DNA from: Amoebidium appalachense
Taxonomy: Eukaryota > Ichthyosporea
Reading direction: 5' to 3'
DNA length: 64,000 nucleotides
NCBI GenBank assembly: GCA_963693365.1
Contig: CAVNZM010000006.1
Coordinates: 2,294,001 to 2,358,000, forward strand
The notes under the pieces are model-generated. The model searched no databases. It had not been told where the DNA came from and was given only the letters and a program-made list of their open reading frames with translations. Below are positions 1 through 15,289 of this stretch, one piece after another. A program made the position numbers and the translations under genes. Position 1 is the stretch's first letter, and each line of letters begins with the position of its first letter.

Positions 1-40
1 GTGTGTATGTGTGTGTGTCAAGATGTGTGTTGAAGTGTGT

Positions 41-88
<48 letters not shown>

Positions 89-183
89 CAGTGTGTGTGT
101 GTGTGTGTATGCGTGTGTCAGGATGTCTGTCTGTCTGTGTGTTTGTGTGAGTGTGTGTGTATGTGTGTGTCAGGATGTCTGTC

Positions 184-262
<79 letters not shown>

Positions 263-289
263 TCAGGAATCGTCTGTGTGTGTGTGTGT

Positions 290-340
<51 letters not shown>

Positions 341-341
341 T
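1..341. repeat. (GT)n microsatellite with CAGGATGTCT interruptions
   Basis: The window opens in a (GT)n array broken by short variants such as the repeated CAGGATGTCTGTCTGTCTG. It probably lies in the intron before the first visible FAAL exon. The cysteine-valine reading frames over it are translation artefacts. Confidence 0.9.
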
Positions 342-1374
342 GGTGGAGAGAGAGAAAAAGACAGAAGGGGCCTATATTGTCACATATCTATTAATCCTGG
401 ACCTTGTGATTCATAGATGATTCACAATTACTCCAAACAGGAATTACTTTTGAACCCCCCCCCCCCCCCCCAGCTAGCGCACCGGCTGCAGCACACACAC
501 GGGCTGAGTGCCGGGGACCGTGCGCTGGTTGTGTATCCGCCGGGCATCGAGTTTGTGGTGGCCATGGTGGCCTGCTTCAGGGCCGGGATCATTGTGGTCT
601 CCGTCTACCCCCCAAACCTCGCAAATCTGGCTGCAGACCTACCCAAGCTGCACCACTTTGTCGAAGACAGCGGCGCAAAGGTCGCCCTGACCACCGACCA
701 GTACAAGAAGGTGCGTGCTGTTTTTGGCCCCATGGGGAAACGAGCTGCTGGACGCGCACAGTTGCTGCTGGGGATGTGCACCTGGTCATATTTACAAAGT
801 TTCATGGTTGGTCTAAAATTTAGTTTATCCAACCCCCGCAGTCTCTTGCACGGCCCAATTAGGGTACATTATCACCTACAGTATTAGATAGTCAATGGTC
901 AAGGCAATGATTTTGCTTAGCAGAAAACCCTTCAGCCTGCACATGGGTGTATCAGATCACTTTCCTTTCTTTAAGGCAGCCATTGCCCATTTAAGCCGTT
1001 GCACGTGCAGGTATTTATGTGGACACGGGCCGTGCCACCCACCCAACCCCAATACTGACCGCACACCTGCAGGCTGTGCAGATGATGTCACTGGTGCACT
1101 GCTGGCCCACCCTGACCTGGGTGGCCACCAACACGACCCCCCCACGGCCCCCCCCCCGGCAGATGACACACTCTACAACCCAACACACGATAGCCCCGCC
1201 ATGATCCAGTACACCTCGGGAAGCACCGGGGACCCCAAGGGTGTTGTCATCACCCACGGCAATCTCGTGCACCAGTTTCAATCATTCCTGATTATGTTCT
1301 ACATCCCCAGGGTCGATATGTCGGAAGTTGTGCATGTGGGCTGGGCACCGCAGCATCACGATGTGAGTGTGTGT

Positions 1375-1405
<31 letters not shown>

Positions 1406-1610
1406 GGGGGGGGGGGGAGAAGGCGGGTGGGTGGGTGGGTGGGTGGTCGGGTGGGTAGGTGGTTGTGTGTGTGTTTGTGTTGATGTGCACGTTGGTGTGC
1501 ATGAGTGCGTCACGGTGTCTGTATGTGCATGTGCGTGCCTGTGTTTGTGTGTGTGTGTGTGTGCTTGTGTCACAGTGTTGGTATGAAGAGGGGAGGGGGG
1601 TGGGGGAGGA
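1375..1610. repeat. (GT)n then poly-G and GGGT repeat after a donor site
   Basis: The intron begins GTGAGTGTGTGTG at 1363 and runs into about 30 G residues, then GGGT units and more GT-rich sequence. The rest of the intron to 2090 is ordinary AT-richer sequence with no gene seen. Confidence 0.85.
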
Positions 1611-2261
1611 TGGTAAGGTTTCAATCTCCGTTCGGCCTTTTGTGAGCCCTGTCCGTCAAAGCCTTTAACCAGAACAGCCCACTCCAAGTGCACCCAGCCT
1701 GCCACAAATATACTGCCACATTTTGGTAACTACCATTGTATTCAGCAGGGCAAAAAAAAAAACACTTAGTAACCAATTTTTTTTCATTTTTCTAAACAAA
1801 AAACTCTTTATGGAGTATTTGTAATATATGTGGCTTCTTTTGTGCGAAAAATACATATTATATAGCACACATAGATGCCGTTTGTGCACGCTAAAACTTT
1901 GCGCTGAAACCGTTTCTGTTGCGCATTTTCTGATAACGGCTTTAAGCGGATTGACCAAAATGGAGGAGATCGGAATGCAGCGTAACCAGGTCCAATCGTT
2001 ATCACTATTTGGCCCTATGGCAGTTAAGGTTTAGGTTCGATAGGATATCGGATAACCCCTCTGGCGCCACATCTGACACACCCTCCACAGCTGGGGCTGA
2101 TCGGGGGCCATCTAATGATGCTGATAGCCGGAGCCACCACCTACAACATGAGCCCCCTAAACATCCTCAAGAACCCCCTCCTCTGGCCCCAATGTCTGCA
2201 GCGGTATGCCATAAACCCCCTTTTGAGTGAAATTTTGGAGCACTACCAAACAGCATCATCA

Positions 2262-2660
<399 letters not shown>

Positions 2661-3079
2661 CTTTTCAGCCCGCATGACCTTCCCTTCTGTGCTTTTTACC
2701 TTTTTTTCCAAAGTTGGCGCTTTGCTTCTTTGTGCCAACCTGCCCTCTTTCAACACATCGTGTCCCTTTTAATATTCAATCACAGTGCCTAAGTTGCAAT
2801 TTTGCTCCGGCAGGTACCGTGCCAACTTCACGCAGGGGGCCAACTTTGCATATGGGCTGGTGGCCAGGCGCATGCGGGAAAAGAACCTCCCCCCTTCGAC
2901 CTGAGCAGCGTGGCCGTGGCTACGTTTGGCGGTGAGCCGGCCGAGTGGAAGGTCATGGAAGACACCCACCACGTGATTGGCTTTCCAAAAAAGGCTGCAC
3001 ACAACGGATGGGGTTTGGCTGCTGAGCACACCCTTGCAGCTACTGCTTGGGGCCATCAGCAGAACGAGGTATGCGATAA

Positions 3080-3818
<739 letters not shown>

Positions 3819-4499
3819 CGCGCGCGCACTTTTGTTGCAGGGTGTGTCTGTGGGTGCTGTGAGCTCATCTGCCTGCATCGGGGTAGACCTCCGGGTGGTT
3901 AGAGCCCATGCAACCGAACCCAATACGTGGGTGGAGGGGGAGGGGGAGGGGGAGGAGGGAGATGTGTGGGTGTGTTCCCCTTCCAACGCTGCGGGGTATT
4001 GAGGGAAACCAGTGCTCTCCGATAGGGTTTTCCGTGCGAAAATTCGTGGAATTTCAGACCGGACATATCTACGCACGGGAGATATCGGGTATGTGCGGGA
4101 TGGGGACTTATACATCACCGGCCGTATGAAGGATCTCATTATCGTGCAGGGGAAGAATTTTGCACCCACCGACCTCGAACTCGCCGCAGAGTCGAAATTT
4201 CCATCGCAGATCAGGCCCGGATCATCCGTCGCTTTCCAGCACGGGCCGGACGGGGCAGCGTTGTTGTGCGAGATCAGAGATACGGCACGGGGAGATGTGA
4301 ACGAGTTAGCCAATGAAATTCGCCGGGCTGTCGAACCAGAATGCGGTGTTGCCCTAAACATGGTCGGATTGGTGGAAATGATGACGGTCCCAAAGACCAC
4401 AAGCGGCAAGGTGCAAAGATCAAAGGCCCGCCACATGTACGAACGAGCGGAGATTAAGTTTTTGGCGCAGATTAGCGGGAGCACAGAGGGGCCGACGGA

Positions 4500-4700
4500 C
4501 GCATATGCGGGGGTCAACACCCTCGAGGATTTCCTTACGGCTTTCAGCATCGACCCTGCACAGCACGGGCACAATACGTTGGCGCAGATCGGATTCATTC
4601 CATGCGATTGGTCAAGTTCACCAATGCAGCGCAGCAACACCTTAACCTGGATATGCCTATGCAGACTATCTCGGCCCTGACGGTGAACGAGATAGCCGAG
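4500..4700 (+). other. Phosphopantetheine carrier domain, frame broken at the attachment site
   Basis: After the A10 motif the frame reads TLEDFLTAFSID and then GHNTLAQIGF, the lead-in to a carrier GxDS site. The frame then slips by one base between 4596 and 4597. In the next frame MRLVKFTNAAQQHLNLD (from 4602) continues as helix II of the carrier, followed by SALTVNEIAE, a typical carrier end (T-V-x-x-I/L-A). The lost base falls exactly in the Asp-Ser dipeptide, so the serine that takes phosphopantetheine is not encoded as sequenced. The fold assignment comes from context and motif order. Confidence 0.62.
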
Positions 4701-5093
4701 AAATGCAAATTAGTTTTTTTTTCGGCAGCTACGGAGAAAGAAACCATCAAAATTATAACATATTCGGCCTGGGGTGCCAAAGCACCCAGCCCCCCAAGGC
4801 TGTGGGTGCGAATTTTCATCCAGACGGTGGGGGTTCTATTTGTGCTGCTGTCTGTGTGCCTCAGTGCTGTGCCGTCGGCCGTGCTCGCCAGCACCTTCTA
4901 CGACCCGGCCAGTGGCTGGTGGGCCGGGCCGCTTGTAGTGCTGGGTGTTCCGCTGGGCATGGCGGTGTTCACGGCGTGGGTGGTGCTGTGCAAGTGGCTG
5001 CTGCTGGGGCGCAGGCAGAAGGGGGGGTGCATCATGTGGTCAGCCGAATTTACGCGGTGGTGGGTGGTGGACCGCCTGGCACATGTCTGGGAG

Positions 5094-5227
5094 GTGTGTT
5101 GAGTTCCACCTACCATCTTCTTTCCCCCCTCCCCCTCCCTCCCCCCTCCCCTCCCCCTCCCCCCACCCCCTCTACTCACACACACTCTCTTGCCGCCACA
5201 AACACACATACGCCAGCTCACACACAT

Positions 5228-5311
<84 letters not shown>

Positions 5312-5646
5312 ACACTCACACACCGTGCTATTCCAGCAATCAGTACCACCCATATCCCTATCCAATGTGCCATCTCCCACAAAAAGCCTCCCTTCCCCGT
5401 CATGCGGAAACCAATTTTGCGGAAACCCTGCAACTAAGTCACTCATCATGTAGTTGTACTGAGTATAGTGTTCTTATAAGGCCAAACTCTGCTTCCACTC
5501 CCCACTCCCCCCCCCCCCCCCCCTCCCCCTCCCCCCTCCCCTCCCCCCCTTACACACACACCCATCCTGTCACAGCTACACAACACCACACACACACATA
5601 CAGACACACGCGCGTGCGGCGCGCACACACACACACAAACACAAAT

Positions 5647-5684
<38 letters not shown>

Positions 5685-5731
5685 ACACACACGCACACAC
5701 ACGCACACATCCATGCCCACCCTACCCATAG
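5094..5731 (+). other. FAAL intron with C-rich, (CA)n and A-rich content
   Basis: The donor is GAG/GTGTGT and the acceptor CCCATAG. It holds C-rich blocks (5125-5170, 5500-5550) and (CA)n at 5220-5310 and 5590-5710. No gene is seen. Confidence 0.7.
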
Positions 5732-5950
5732 ACCTACATTGGATATTTTCTGCTTGAGACCCCCTGGCTCAACGTCTTCTACAAGATGATGGGGGGTTCT
5801 ATCCACATTTCGGCACGGCTGGACGAATTCATCCGTGACTGGGACGTAGTCAGTGTGGGGGCACATGCCCACATCAAGGGTCGCCTGTCTCCGCGGTTTT
5901 TTACCGAGGGGGGCTCATGTTTGCACCAATCAGAATTGCCGACCATGCAG

Positions 5951-6470
5951 GTGGGTGGGCTTCCAAGTATATTTGGCATTGTTGGAATTGGGGGTCTCAT
6001 AACGGTGTAAAATTTCAGTCTTTAGCGGCCACGGTCCCCGCCTCTTCTCCCCTTGCAGTCTCCTCTGATTCTTGGCCCCCCCCACCACACCCACCTACCC
6101 ATCCCCCCTTGGCTCCAGACCGATCTATCCTGTGTCGTTTCCTGATCTGATTGTATGATTCGTTATCTCCCCTAATCGACCAATCATCTTCAAACAAGGC
6201 CTCACCACCCCTCTAATCCCTCTGCCTCTGAGTCCTTACCCGTCCACCTTACTCCCCCCCCCTCCACTACCAACTGCCCCTTCCCCCCGCCCCCCTCCCC
6301 CCCCCCTCCCCCCTCCCCCCTCCCCCCCCCCCCCCCCCCCCCCCCGCGGCCCCATTGGACATGCGCACAGACAAAACAGCACACACTCTTTATGGAGCAG
6401 AGATGTGCACACAAGTGGAACGACATGACCCACACGTGCACACAATGATTGTGTATTAACCCTACCACGC

Positions 6471-6513
<43 letters not shown>
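5951..6513 (+). other. FAAL intron ending in (CA)nCAG
   Basis: Begins GTGGGTGG after phase 1 of the exon, contains a C-rich block at 6250-6345, and ends in (CA)n directly joined to the acceptor CAG at 6511-6513. Phase agrees on both sides. Confidence 0.7.
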
Positions 6514-6514
<1 letters not shown>

Positions 6515-7061
6515 CGTGGGCTCTGGGGCTGTTATCCAGCTTGGCACGGTGGTGGAAACAGGAGCAAATATCGAATCCCGGGCAGTCATGGCCCCTACAG
6601 CACCATCGGCCCGGGCACTTGGTCGGGCAACCCGGCCCGTGAGACTGATTCGAACCCTGAACATACCAAGGTTGAAATTGTAACCCAGATCCCCCCCAAT
6701 GCGTATTTGACCCCTACCGGCAAATTCAAAGAAAAACCCTCCAGCGTAGGCCCCACACTTCAAATTTCAGCCCCCGACCAGGAATGCAGCAATATGGAAC
6801 CCCTAGTGCCGCACTCCCTAGACTCGGACATTGCAGGGGTGTCTATCAGCAAAGGCAGGCAGGGGGGTCCATACGCAATTACACGCACGGTCTTCCCCCT
6901 TGCACCCGCTACACGTGGAACAGGGCCGTGCCCACTGCGCCCTCGGGGGCTGTGTTTTCATCTGCGGCGCTGCAGCAGGGGGTGGTGTACGTAGCCGTGT
7001 TTCAGCTGTGCGGCCTGACCCTGTTTGCCCTCTCATGCGCCCTCAAGTGGTCCTTTATCAG

Positions 7062-7441
7062 GTACTGAGCGCGCGCACACACACACCATTAGCACTCTAG
7101 GCCAGCAGACAATACAATAATGGCCTAGATGAAGAGGTCTAGGGCCAAGGTCAAACGAACTAATGATGACATATGACAGGTGGGGAGGAGACTGGATTCG
7201 GAGGGGGGGGGGGGGGGGGGGAGGGGAGGGGGGGGGGGGGGGGGGGGGGGGGAAGGGGGGGGGGGAGGGGGGGGGGGAGGGCTCCTCGGGATGAAGCAAG
7301 AAGGGCAATGATGTCACATTGTTTCAAGTTGTATATTGACATGTCCACTCGATTTGGAATGTTCGTGGATGAACACGTGGAGCCTACGCTACGCCCCCCC
7401 CTCCCCCCCCCCCCTCTCCTCCCCCATCCGCCGCCAGGCCC

Positions 7442-7474
<33 letters not shown>

Positions 7475-7579
7475 TTCACAATACAACCGTACACATGCAA
7501 ACCGGTCTACCCTTCTCTTTACCTCTGTTCACGTGTTAAATCCTTAATGCTAACTGCCAATATATGGTGAATTCCACAG
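7062..7579 (+). other. FAAL intron with facing poly-G and poly-C blocks
   Basis: The donor is AG/GTACTG. A G-rich block (7202-7280) is followed by a C-rich block (7396-7474), which could pair in the transcript. The acceptor is TTCCACAG. Confidence 0.65.
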
Positions 7580-7761
7580 CCCCTGGCTGACGGACCGCCT
7601 CTCGGATGTTACACATAATCATTTCTTCCCCTACGTCATACGGAACATTCTAGTCTACTTGTGGCTGGGCTGCTACGGCCTGAAGATGGGCGCCCACACA
7701 AGTCCTGTGAGCACATCCCTGGTAGCGGCATCTGTGGCACACCTGGTCACGGTGGGCAGAG

Positions 7762-7788
7762 GTGTGTGTGTGTGTGTGTGTGTGTCAC

Positions 7789-7871
<83 letters not shown>

Positions 7872-8300
7872 TCGTGTGTGTGTGTCAGAGGTGTGTGTGT
7901 GTGTGCGTGTGCGGTGGTGGGGGGGGAGGGGGAGGGAGGGACGTGGGTGTGGTTGTGGGTGTGGGTGTGTGTGAGGGTATATGTATGTGTGTGTGTGTGT
8001 GCGTGCGTGCTCGCGCGTGTGTATTATTGTGTGTGTTCGTGTGTATTCGTTTGTGTGTGTGTGTGTGTGCGTGGGCACCGCTCCCGTGTGTGCGTGACAC
8101 GTCCGTGTGCGAATGTTTGTGTTTGTCCGTGTGCGTGTGTGTGTGTGTCACGGCGTGTGTGTGTCTGCATGGGCTTGGGTGAGTGTGTCTGTTCAGTTGT
8201 TTGTGCGATGTACATGTGTACTACTATGATGCATTCATGTGTGTGTAGCGTCCATGTGCACAGGATGATGTTGTGGGGTGCAAGAACTATGCACATGCAT
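7762..8300. repeat. GT-rich microsatellite at an intron start
   Basis: The donor GTGTGTG is itself the first unit of the (GT)n array, which continues for about 500 bases with GGGT and TCACGG variants. Confidence 0.88.
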
Positions 8301-8480
8301 TGTCTCGGTCTTTAGCATGTTTTCGATTGCTGTTTGCTGCGATAGAGAGAGGAAAGGAAAACAGACAACACAGCTACAGCTCCACATGATCCCTTGGTCT
8401 GACATACGTCCTGCATGCCAAGGTCCTCGCCAGGCTGTGATTTAATCGTGTTGCTTGCATGAAATTCATGCACGATATTC

Positions 8481-8875
8481 CTTTGTACCGCATGCTAAAC
8501 CCCCCCTTGAGCATTTTGTTTGTGCCGCATGTTAAAACCCCCCTTGAGCATTTTGTTTGTGTCGCATGTTAAACCCCCCCTTGAGCATTTTGTTTGTGCC
8601 CCATGTTAAAACCCCCCTTGAGCATTTTGTTTGTGCCCCATGTTCAAGCCCCCCTTGAGCATTTTTTTGCGCCTCATGTTAAATCCCCCCTTGAGGATTT
8701 TGTTTGTGCCTTATGTCAAACCCCTTTTTGAGCATTTTGTTTGTGCTGCATGTTAAAACCCCCCTTGAGCATTTTGTTTGTGCTGCATCTTAACCCCCCC
8801 CTTGTACATTTTGTTTGTGTCGCATCTTAAATCCCCCCTTAAGTATTTTGTTCGTGCCGCATGTAACCTCGCCCC
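8481..8875. repeat. 37-bp minisatellite, about ten copies
   Basis: Units read approximately CCCCCTTGAGCATTTTGTTT followed by GTGCCGCATGTTAAAA, with 36-38 base spacing and scattered substitutions. The array fills the 3' end of a FAAL intron and stops about 20 bases before the acceptor at 8891-8892. Confidence 0.9.
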
Positions 8876-9538
8876 TTCATTTTCGTTCGCAGGAGTTTTC
8901 CTTGCCAACAGCTCCCTCAGCCCCAAGGAAGGCCAGCCAATCACAATCGGGGACAACTGCGAGCTGGGGGAGCAGTCTAGAATTGAGGCGGGGGTGCAGC
9001 TGCAGGGCGGGGCGTTTGGGGTGGGGTTTTTACGCGGGTGCCTGCGGGCACGGTGGTGGGCAGGGAGCAGCTGCTGGTGGGCAATCCGCCGCTGCAGCTG
9101 AGGGCAAAGGCCCGGCCCAAGGCCCTGGCGGCCGTCAGCCTGGGCGTGCACGTGGGCCTGCTGGGGGCCTCCCTGGGAGCCATCCTGGCCGAGGTCGTGC
9201 TGCTGCTGCAGTGCTTGGCCGCCCTGCCCGTCTACCACCTGCATGCGTCCGTCTACGTGCCCATCGACATTGCATTCTGCCTGGTGGCCCTCATGGTGGC
9301 ACTGTGGCTCAACATATTCGTCTTCAAGTGGGTGTTTGGTGGCCGCCGTGGTGAGGGGTCTGTCAGCGTGGGAAAGGTTGCGTCTCTGGTGTTTTACAAC
9401 GGTCAGTTCCTGTTTGATTTGCTCTGCTTCCTGTGTGTGCCCTCCACGTCTGGCACATACATCTTCAATCTGATTACTGCCTCGACCGGTGCAAATGTGG
9501 ACATTGGCACCGTGTTTATCAACGAGACATATGCAGAC

Positions 9539-10395
<857 letters not shown>

Positions 10396-10699
10396 GCTAT
10401 CGACAACGATCTTCTGACCCTATCCCCATGGTGTGTCTTGCACACCTCCTCATACGCCATCGCTCACCGCATGGACCACGGCCAGCTGCACTTCAACCCC
10501 ATGCATGTGGGGCCCCATGCAGTACTTCACCCGTTTTCGGGGTTTTTGTGCGGCAAAATTTCGGCCCATGCAGCGATTTTGCCACGCAGCAAAACATTGC
10601 ACTGGTCGGCCCCGGTGGGAGGGGGAAGTGTGGGCGGGTGCCCCGGCACAGAAAGTGCATGTGGTGTGTGCGGACGTCACCGGGGCAGTGGAGGTGTGA

Positions 10700-11134
10700 C
10701 TTCACAAAATCCACGTGGCTGCAAACTATATCCAGCTGCATGTGAACTGCCTATTCTGACTGCCGGTGACTCATGATCTTATCAAGGCCTTCTAAATCAT
10801 GCAATGACAATCTTATTTAGTGTTTTTGATTGTGTGTGACAACCGGATTGATTCAACATTAGATATTATATATGACTGTAATGACATTCTAACATTCTGA
10901 TTCAACATTAAAATAGTTTTCACACCCCGTTGAAGGGTTGGATATCCGGTGAAGGTATCCTAATTAGTGACTACCTCGGTGTGCCTATAGCAACTGTACT
11001 GATGATATCCACTAGTACACTTAGCCCCGTCTAAAGCCCCGGTCGAAACTTTGGTCATGAAATCAATTCTTAGACAAAAGTGTGAAGACTGAAATAAATA
11101 TAATTATATTCTGATTCAACATTTTTGATTCTGT

Positions 11135-11208
<74 letters not shown>

Positions 11209-11256
11209 CCCCCAGGCCCCCTCCCCCTCACGGCCATCTTGAACAGCACAAGATGG

Positions 11257-11292
<36 letters not shown>

Positions 11293-11932
11293 CCCCCCGC
11301 CCCCCCCACCCCCCCCCCCCCTCCGCCCCGCCATCCCCCCCCCCCTCCCCACGTGACCCCCCCACCCCACCCCACCCCACCTCCTGTCGGCTCCACAGAA
11401 AGTGCATGTGGTGGGGGCAGTGGGCATGACTGTGGAGGTGTGACGGAAGACACAATCATACGTGGATTTCATGGCATTGTGCTTGCTAGTTGATCATGAC
11501 TGTTTGATCATGATGAAATGTCTGTTTCATGCAATCTGATGCACTCTAATGCCATAAAGGCACCTTGATCTTATTGCACCATAATAACTGTGAATCATAT
11601 CATGTTATGTACAGAAGTGTGTAGGTGAGGTGTGGGGGTAGAGTACAGGGGTTATTCAGGATTAAGACAATTCACCTATAAGATAAGTAGTACTAGATTT
11701 TTGAAAAAAATTAAGATTCTAGGGGCTACCCAGGCTGGGGGGAAAATGAGATAACGGGGAGGGGGGGGGGGGGGGGGGGGGGATTCGGAGGAGGGGCTGT
11801 GGCTTCCCTACTTATAAGTAGTCTAGTCTAGTATTATTATTTTTAGGCTGTGCACAAGAAAAGCCCTTCTGTGCAGCAGATCATATTTCTTGTCTGATTA
11901 GCTTCGTTACCAACCAACAGACCGAAAATTTT

Positions 11933-11935
<3 letters not shown>
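10700..11935. other. Intergenic region after the FAAL gene
   Basis: AT-richer DNA with a (CA)n tract (11136-11205), a C-rich block (11263-11345) and a poly-G run (11761-11782). No gene was found, but 11397-11444 repeats the end of the FAAL last exon (see findings). Confidence 0.6.
11397..11444 (+). pseudogene. Partial second copy of the FAAL terminal coding end
   Basis: CACAGAAAGTGCATGTGGTG at 11394-11413 also occurs at 10649-10668, and both copies run on to GTGGAGGTGTGA. In the same frame it reads QKVHVVGAVGMTVEV and stop, against QKVHVVCADVTGAVEV and stop in the gene. It is either a duplicated exon end or an alternative terminal exon. Confidence 0.55.
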
Positions 11936-12015
<80 letters not shown>

Positions 12016-12017
12016 TG

Positions 12018-12058
<41 letters not shown>

Positions 12059-12277
12059 TTGGGTGGGTGGTTTGGGGTGTGTGTGTGTGGGTGAGTGTCC
12101 TTGCCTTCAAGTGTGTGTTTGTGTGTGCGCGCGCGTGTGTCATGGTGTGTGTGTGTGTGTATTTGTGTGTGTATGTGTGTGTGTGTGTGTGCAACCGGCT
12201 AAGAAAGAGTGTAACGGTTTACATTAATGGGCCGAGGTTGCCCGGGCAGGGACTCCCCGGCTCTACTATGCACCTGT
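11936..12277. repeat. (GT)n microsatellite
   Basis: About 120 bases of nearly pure GT, then GT-rich variants, leading into the composite satellite. Confidence 0.88.
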
Positions 12278-12617
12278 CTGTGCAAGAATGTGTGCATATC
12301 TGTGTGTACATGTCGTTTTTGGGTTCGTTAAACTTTGTCACTGTGTGTGCTTGTGTGTGTGTGTGTATCACGGTGTGCACGTATGTGTATCACAACGTGT
12401 GTGTGTGTGTGTGTGTATGTGTGTGTCTGCGGCCGGGTCACGGTGCACGGTGTGTGTGTGTGGCCCCCCTCCCCCCTTCCCCCCCTGGCCTGTGGGTCCT
12501 TTTTTGGGGCTGCGGGGTTTCCTTTTTTTTGGTGGGGGGGGAGGGGGGGGGGGGGGGGGAGGGGGCTGTGCAAAAATGTGTGCATCACGATGTACATTTG
12601 GATTGTGTGTTCGTTTG

Positions 12618-12668
<51 letters not shown>

Positions 12669-13111
12669 ACGTGTGTATATCACAATGTGTTTGTGTGTGT
12701 TTTTGTGTGTGTGTCCGTGTGACGGTGCACGGTTTGTATGTGCGTATCCCTCCTCCCCCCCTTTCCCCCCACCCCCCTCCCGTTTCCCCCCCTTGTCCTG
12801 TGGGTCCTCTTTATGGGCGGGGAGATTTTTTTCTGCTGGGGGGGGGGGGGGGGGGCAAAAATGTCTGTATATGTCTGTGTGTACATTTGGATTTCAGTTG
12901 TGCTCGCTTGTCACTGTGTTTTTGTGTGTGTGTCCGTGTGACGGTGTACGGTATGTGTGTGCGTTTCCCCCCAACCTCCCCCCTTCCCCCTCCCCCCCTC
13001 CCCTCCCCCCCCAACCACCACCCCCCTCCCCTCCCCCCCCCCAACCACCACCCCCTCCCCTCCCCTTCCCCCCCCCCCATGTCCTGTGGGTCCTTTTTAC
13101 AGGCGGGGAGG

Positions 13112-13145
<34 letters not shown>

Positions 13146-13151
13146 TGTGTG

Positions 13152-13207
<56 letters not shown>

Positions 13208-13366
13208 GGGGGGGGGGGGTGTGCTGTGCAAAAATGTGTGCATATGTCTGTTCGATTGGATTTTGTGCTCGTTTGCCTCTGGGTGTGTTTGTGTGTGTGG
13301 TGTGTGTGTGTGTGTGCACGTGTGTGTCTCCGTGTCTCCCTGTCACGGCGCACGGTGTGTGTGCGT

Positions 13367-13436
<70 letters not shown>

Positions 13437-13561
13437 TTGCCCCGCCCGCCCGCCCACACCGGTCCTGTGGGTCCTTCTTCTGTGCTGCGGGAGTTTTTTA
13501 TTTTTTATTTTTATTTTTATTTTTTTTTGTTGTTGGGGGGGGGGGGGGGGGGGGAGGGGGG
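12278..13561. repeat. Composite satellite, four units of about 0.3 kb
   Basis: Each unit starts near GTGCAARAATGTGTGCAT (12281, 12569, about 12855, 13224). It continues through a (GT)n tract, GTSACGGYGCACGGT, a poly-C block, TCCTGTGGGTCCTT (one unit has GCCTGTGGGTCCTT), a T-rich stretch and a poly-G block. Homopolymers vary in length between copies, but the order is constant. The third poly-C block is about 63 C. Long Cys-Val-Pro frames over it are artefacts. Confidence 0.82.
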
Positions 13562-13807
13562 ATAAGATAATGAACCCTACGGCCAAGAAACCTTAAGATT
13601 TTAGACCCTAAACCGTATTTACCCGTTGTTTTTAAAGTGAGTGACCCCTGTAGGTCGGGTACAAAGTTCAGCAACTTTCGAGGTGCTTTGTTTAATGGCG
13701 CGTTATGAACAGAGCACTTGGGTTAAGATTGGGCATGAGGGGAAGATGACGTAAAAGGGCAGCTGCTGGTTTGGAAGGCTAGCAGTGGGGTATACATGAT
13801 CGGCGGG

Positions 13808-13998
13808 ACTTCATATTTAGTAGGTTCATAGTTGGTGGGGCTTTACACTAATAATAACTTCATATTTAGTAGGTTCATAGTTGGTGGGGCTTTACACTAA
13901 TAATAACTTCATATTTAGTAGGTTCATAGTTGGTGGGGCTTTACACTAAAAAAACTTCATATTTAGTAGGTTCATAGTTGGTGGGGCTTTACACTAAA
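13808..13998. repeat. 49-bp minisatellite, four copies
   Basis: Units start ACTTCATATTTAGTAGGTTC at 13808, 13857, 13906 and 13954 (the last step is 48). They end GGTGGGGCTTTACACTAA. Copies are almost identical, so the array is young. Confidence 0.92.
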
Positions 13999-14189
13999 TA
14001 GGTGGGTTTATTGGTACGAGGTATGCACTGTGGGAGAACTTGGACAGTGTACGTAGGCGGGGTGACGGGCTATAAGGGGGGGGGGAGGGCTTGAGATAAC
14101 ACTTGTGACACCGACATGTATTCGTGCACCACACTCGACGGAAAGCCGGAAGTTCAACATGGAGCCAGTCCGAAACCTTTAATAGAGGA

Positions 14190-15175
<986 letters not shown>

Positions 15176-15289
15176 GATGGGGCGGAGAGGTTCAGATGGG
15201 TCAGACTCAGGCTCGGGTTGGCTTACAGACTTGCACGATTGCATACTTTGGAAAGCACACGGCCTGCAATCAGTCAATATAACATATCC

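Noticed and set aside
3-416. Long Cys-Val, His-Thr, Ser-Leu and Pro/Gly reading frames here and throughout (for example 11941-13596, 13994-15277, 35458-36845)
   Set aside because: They are translations of GT, CA, CT and homopolymer repeats, open in several frames on both strands, with no conserved domain or splice logic.
4000-4002. TGA decoded as Trp
   Set aside because: TGA follows the FAAL and BORCS5-like coding ends in sensible positions and no other conserved Trp is encoded by TGA here.
8481-8875. CRISPR array
   Set aside because: Units are contiguous without unique spacers and lie in a eukaryotic intron; it is a minisatellite.
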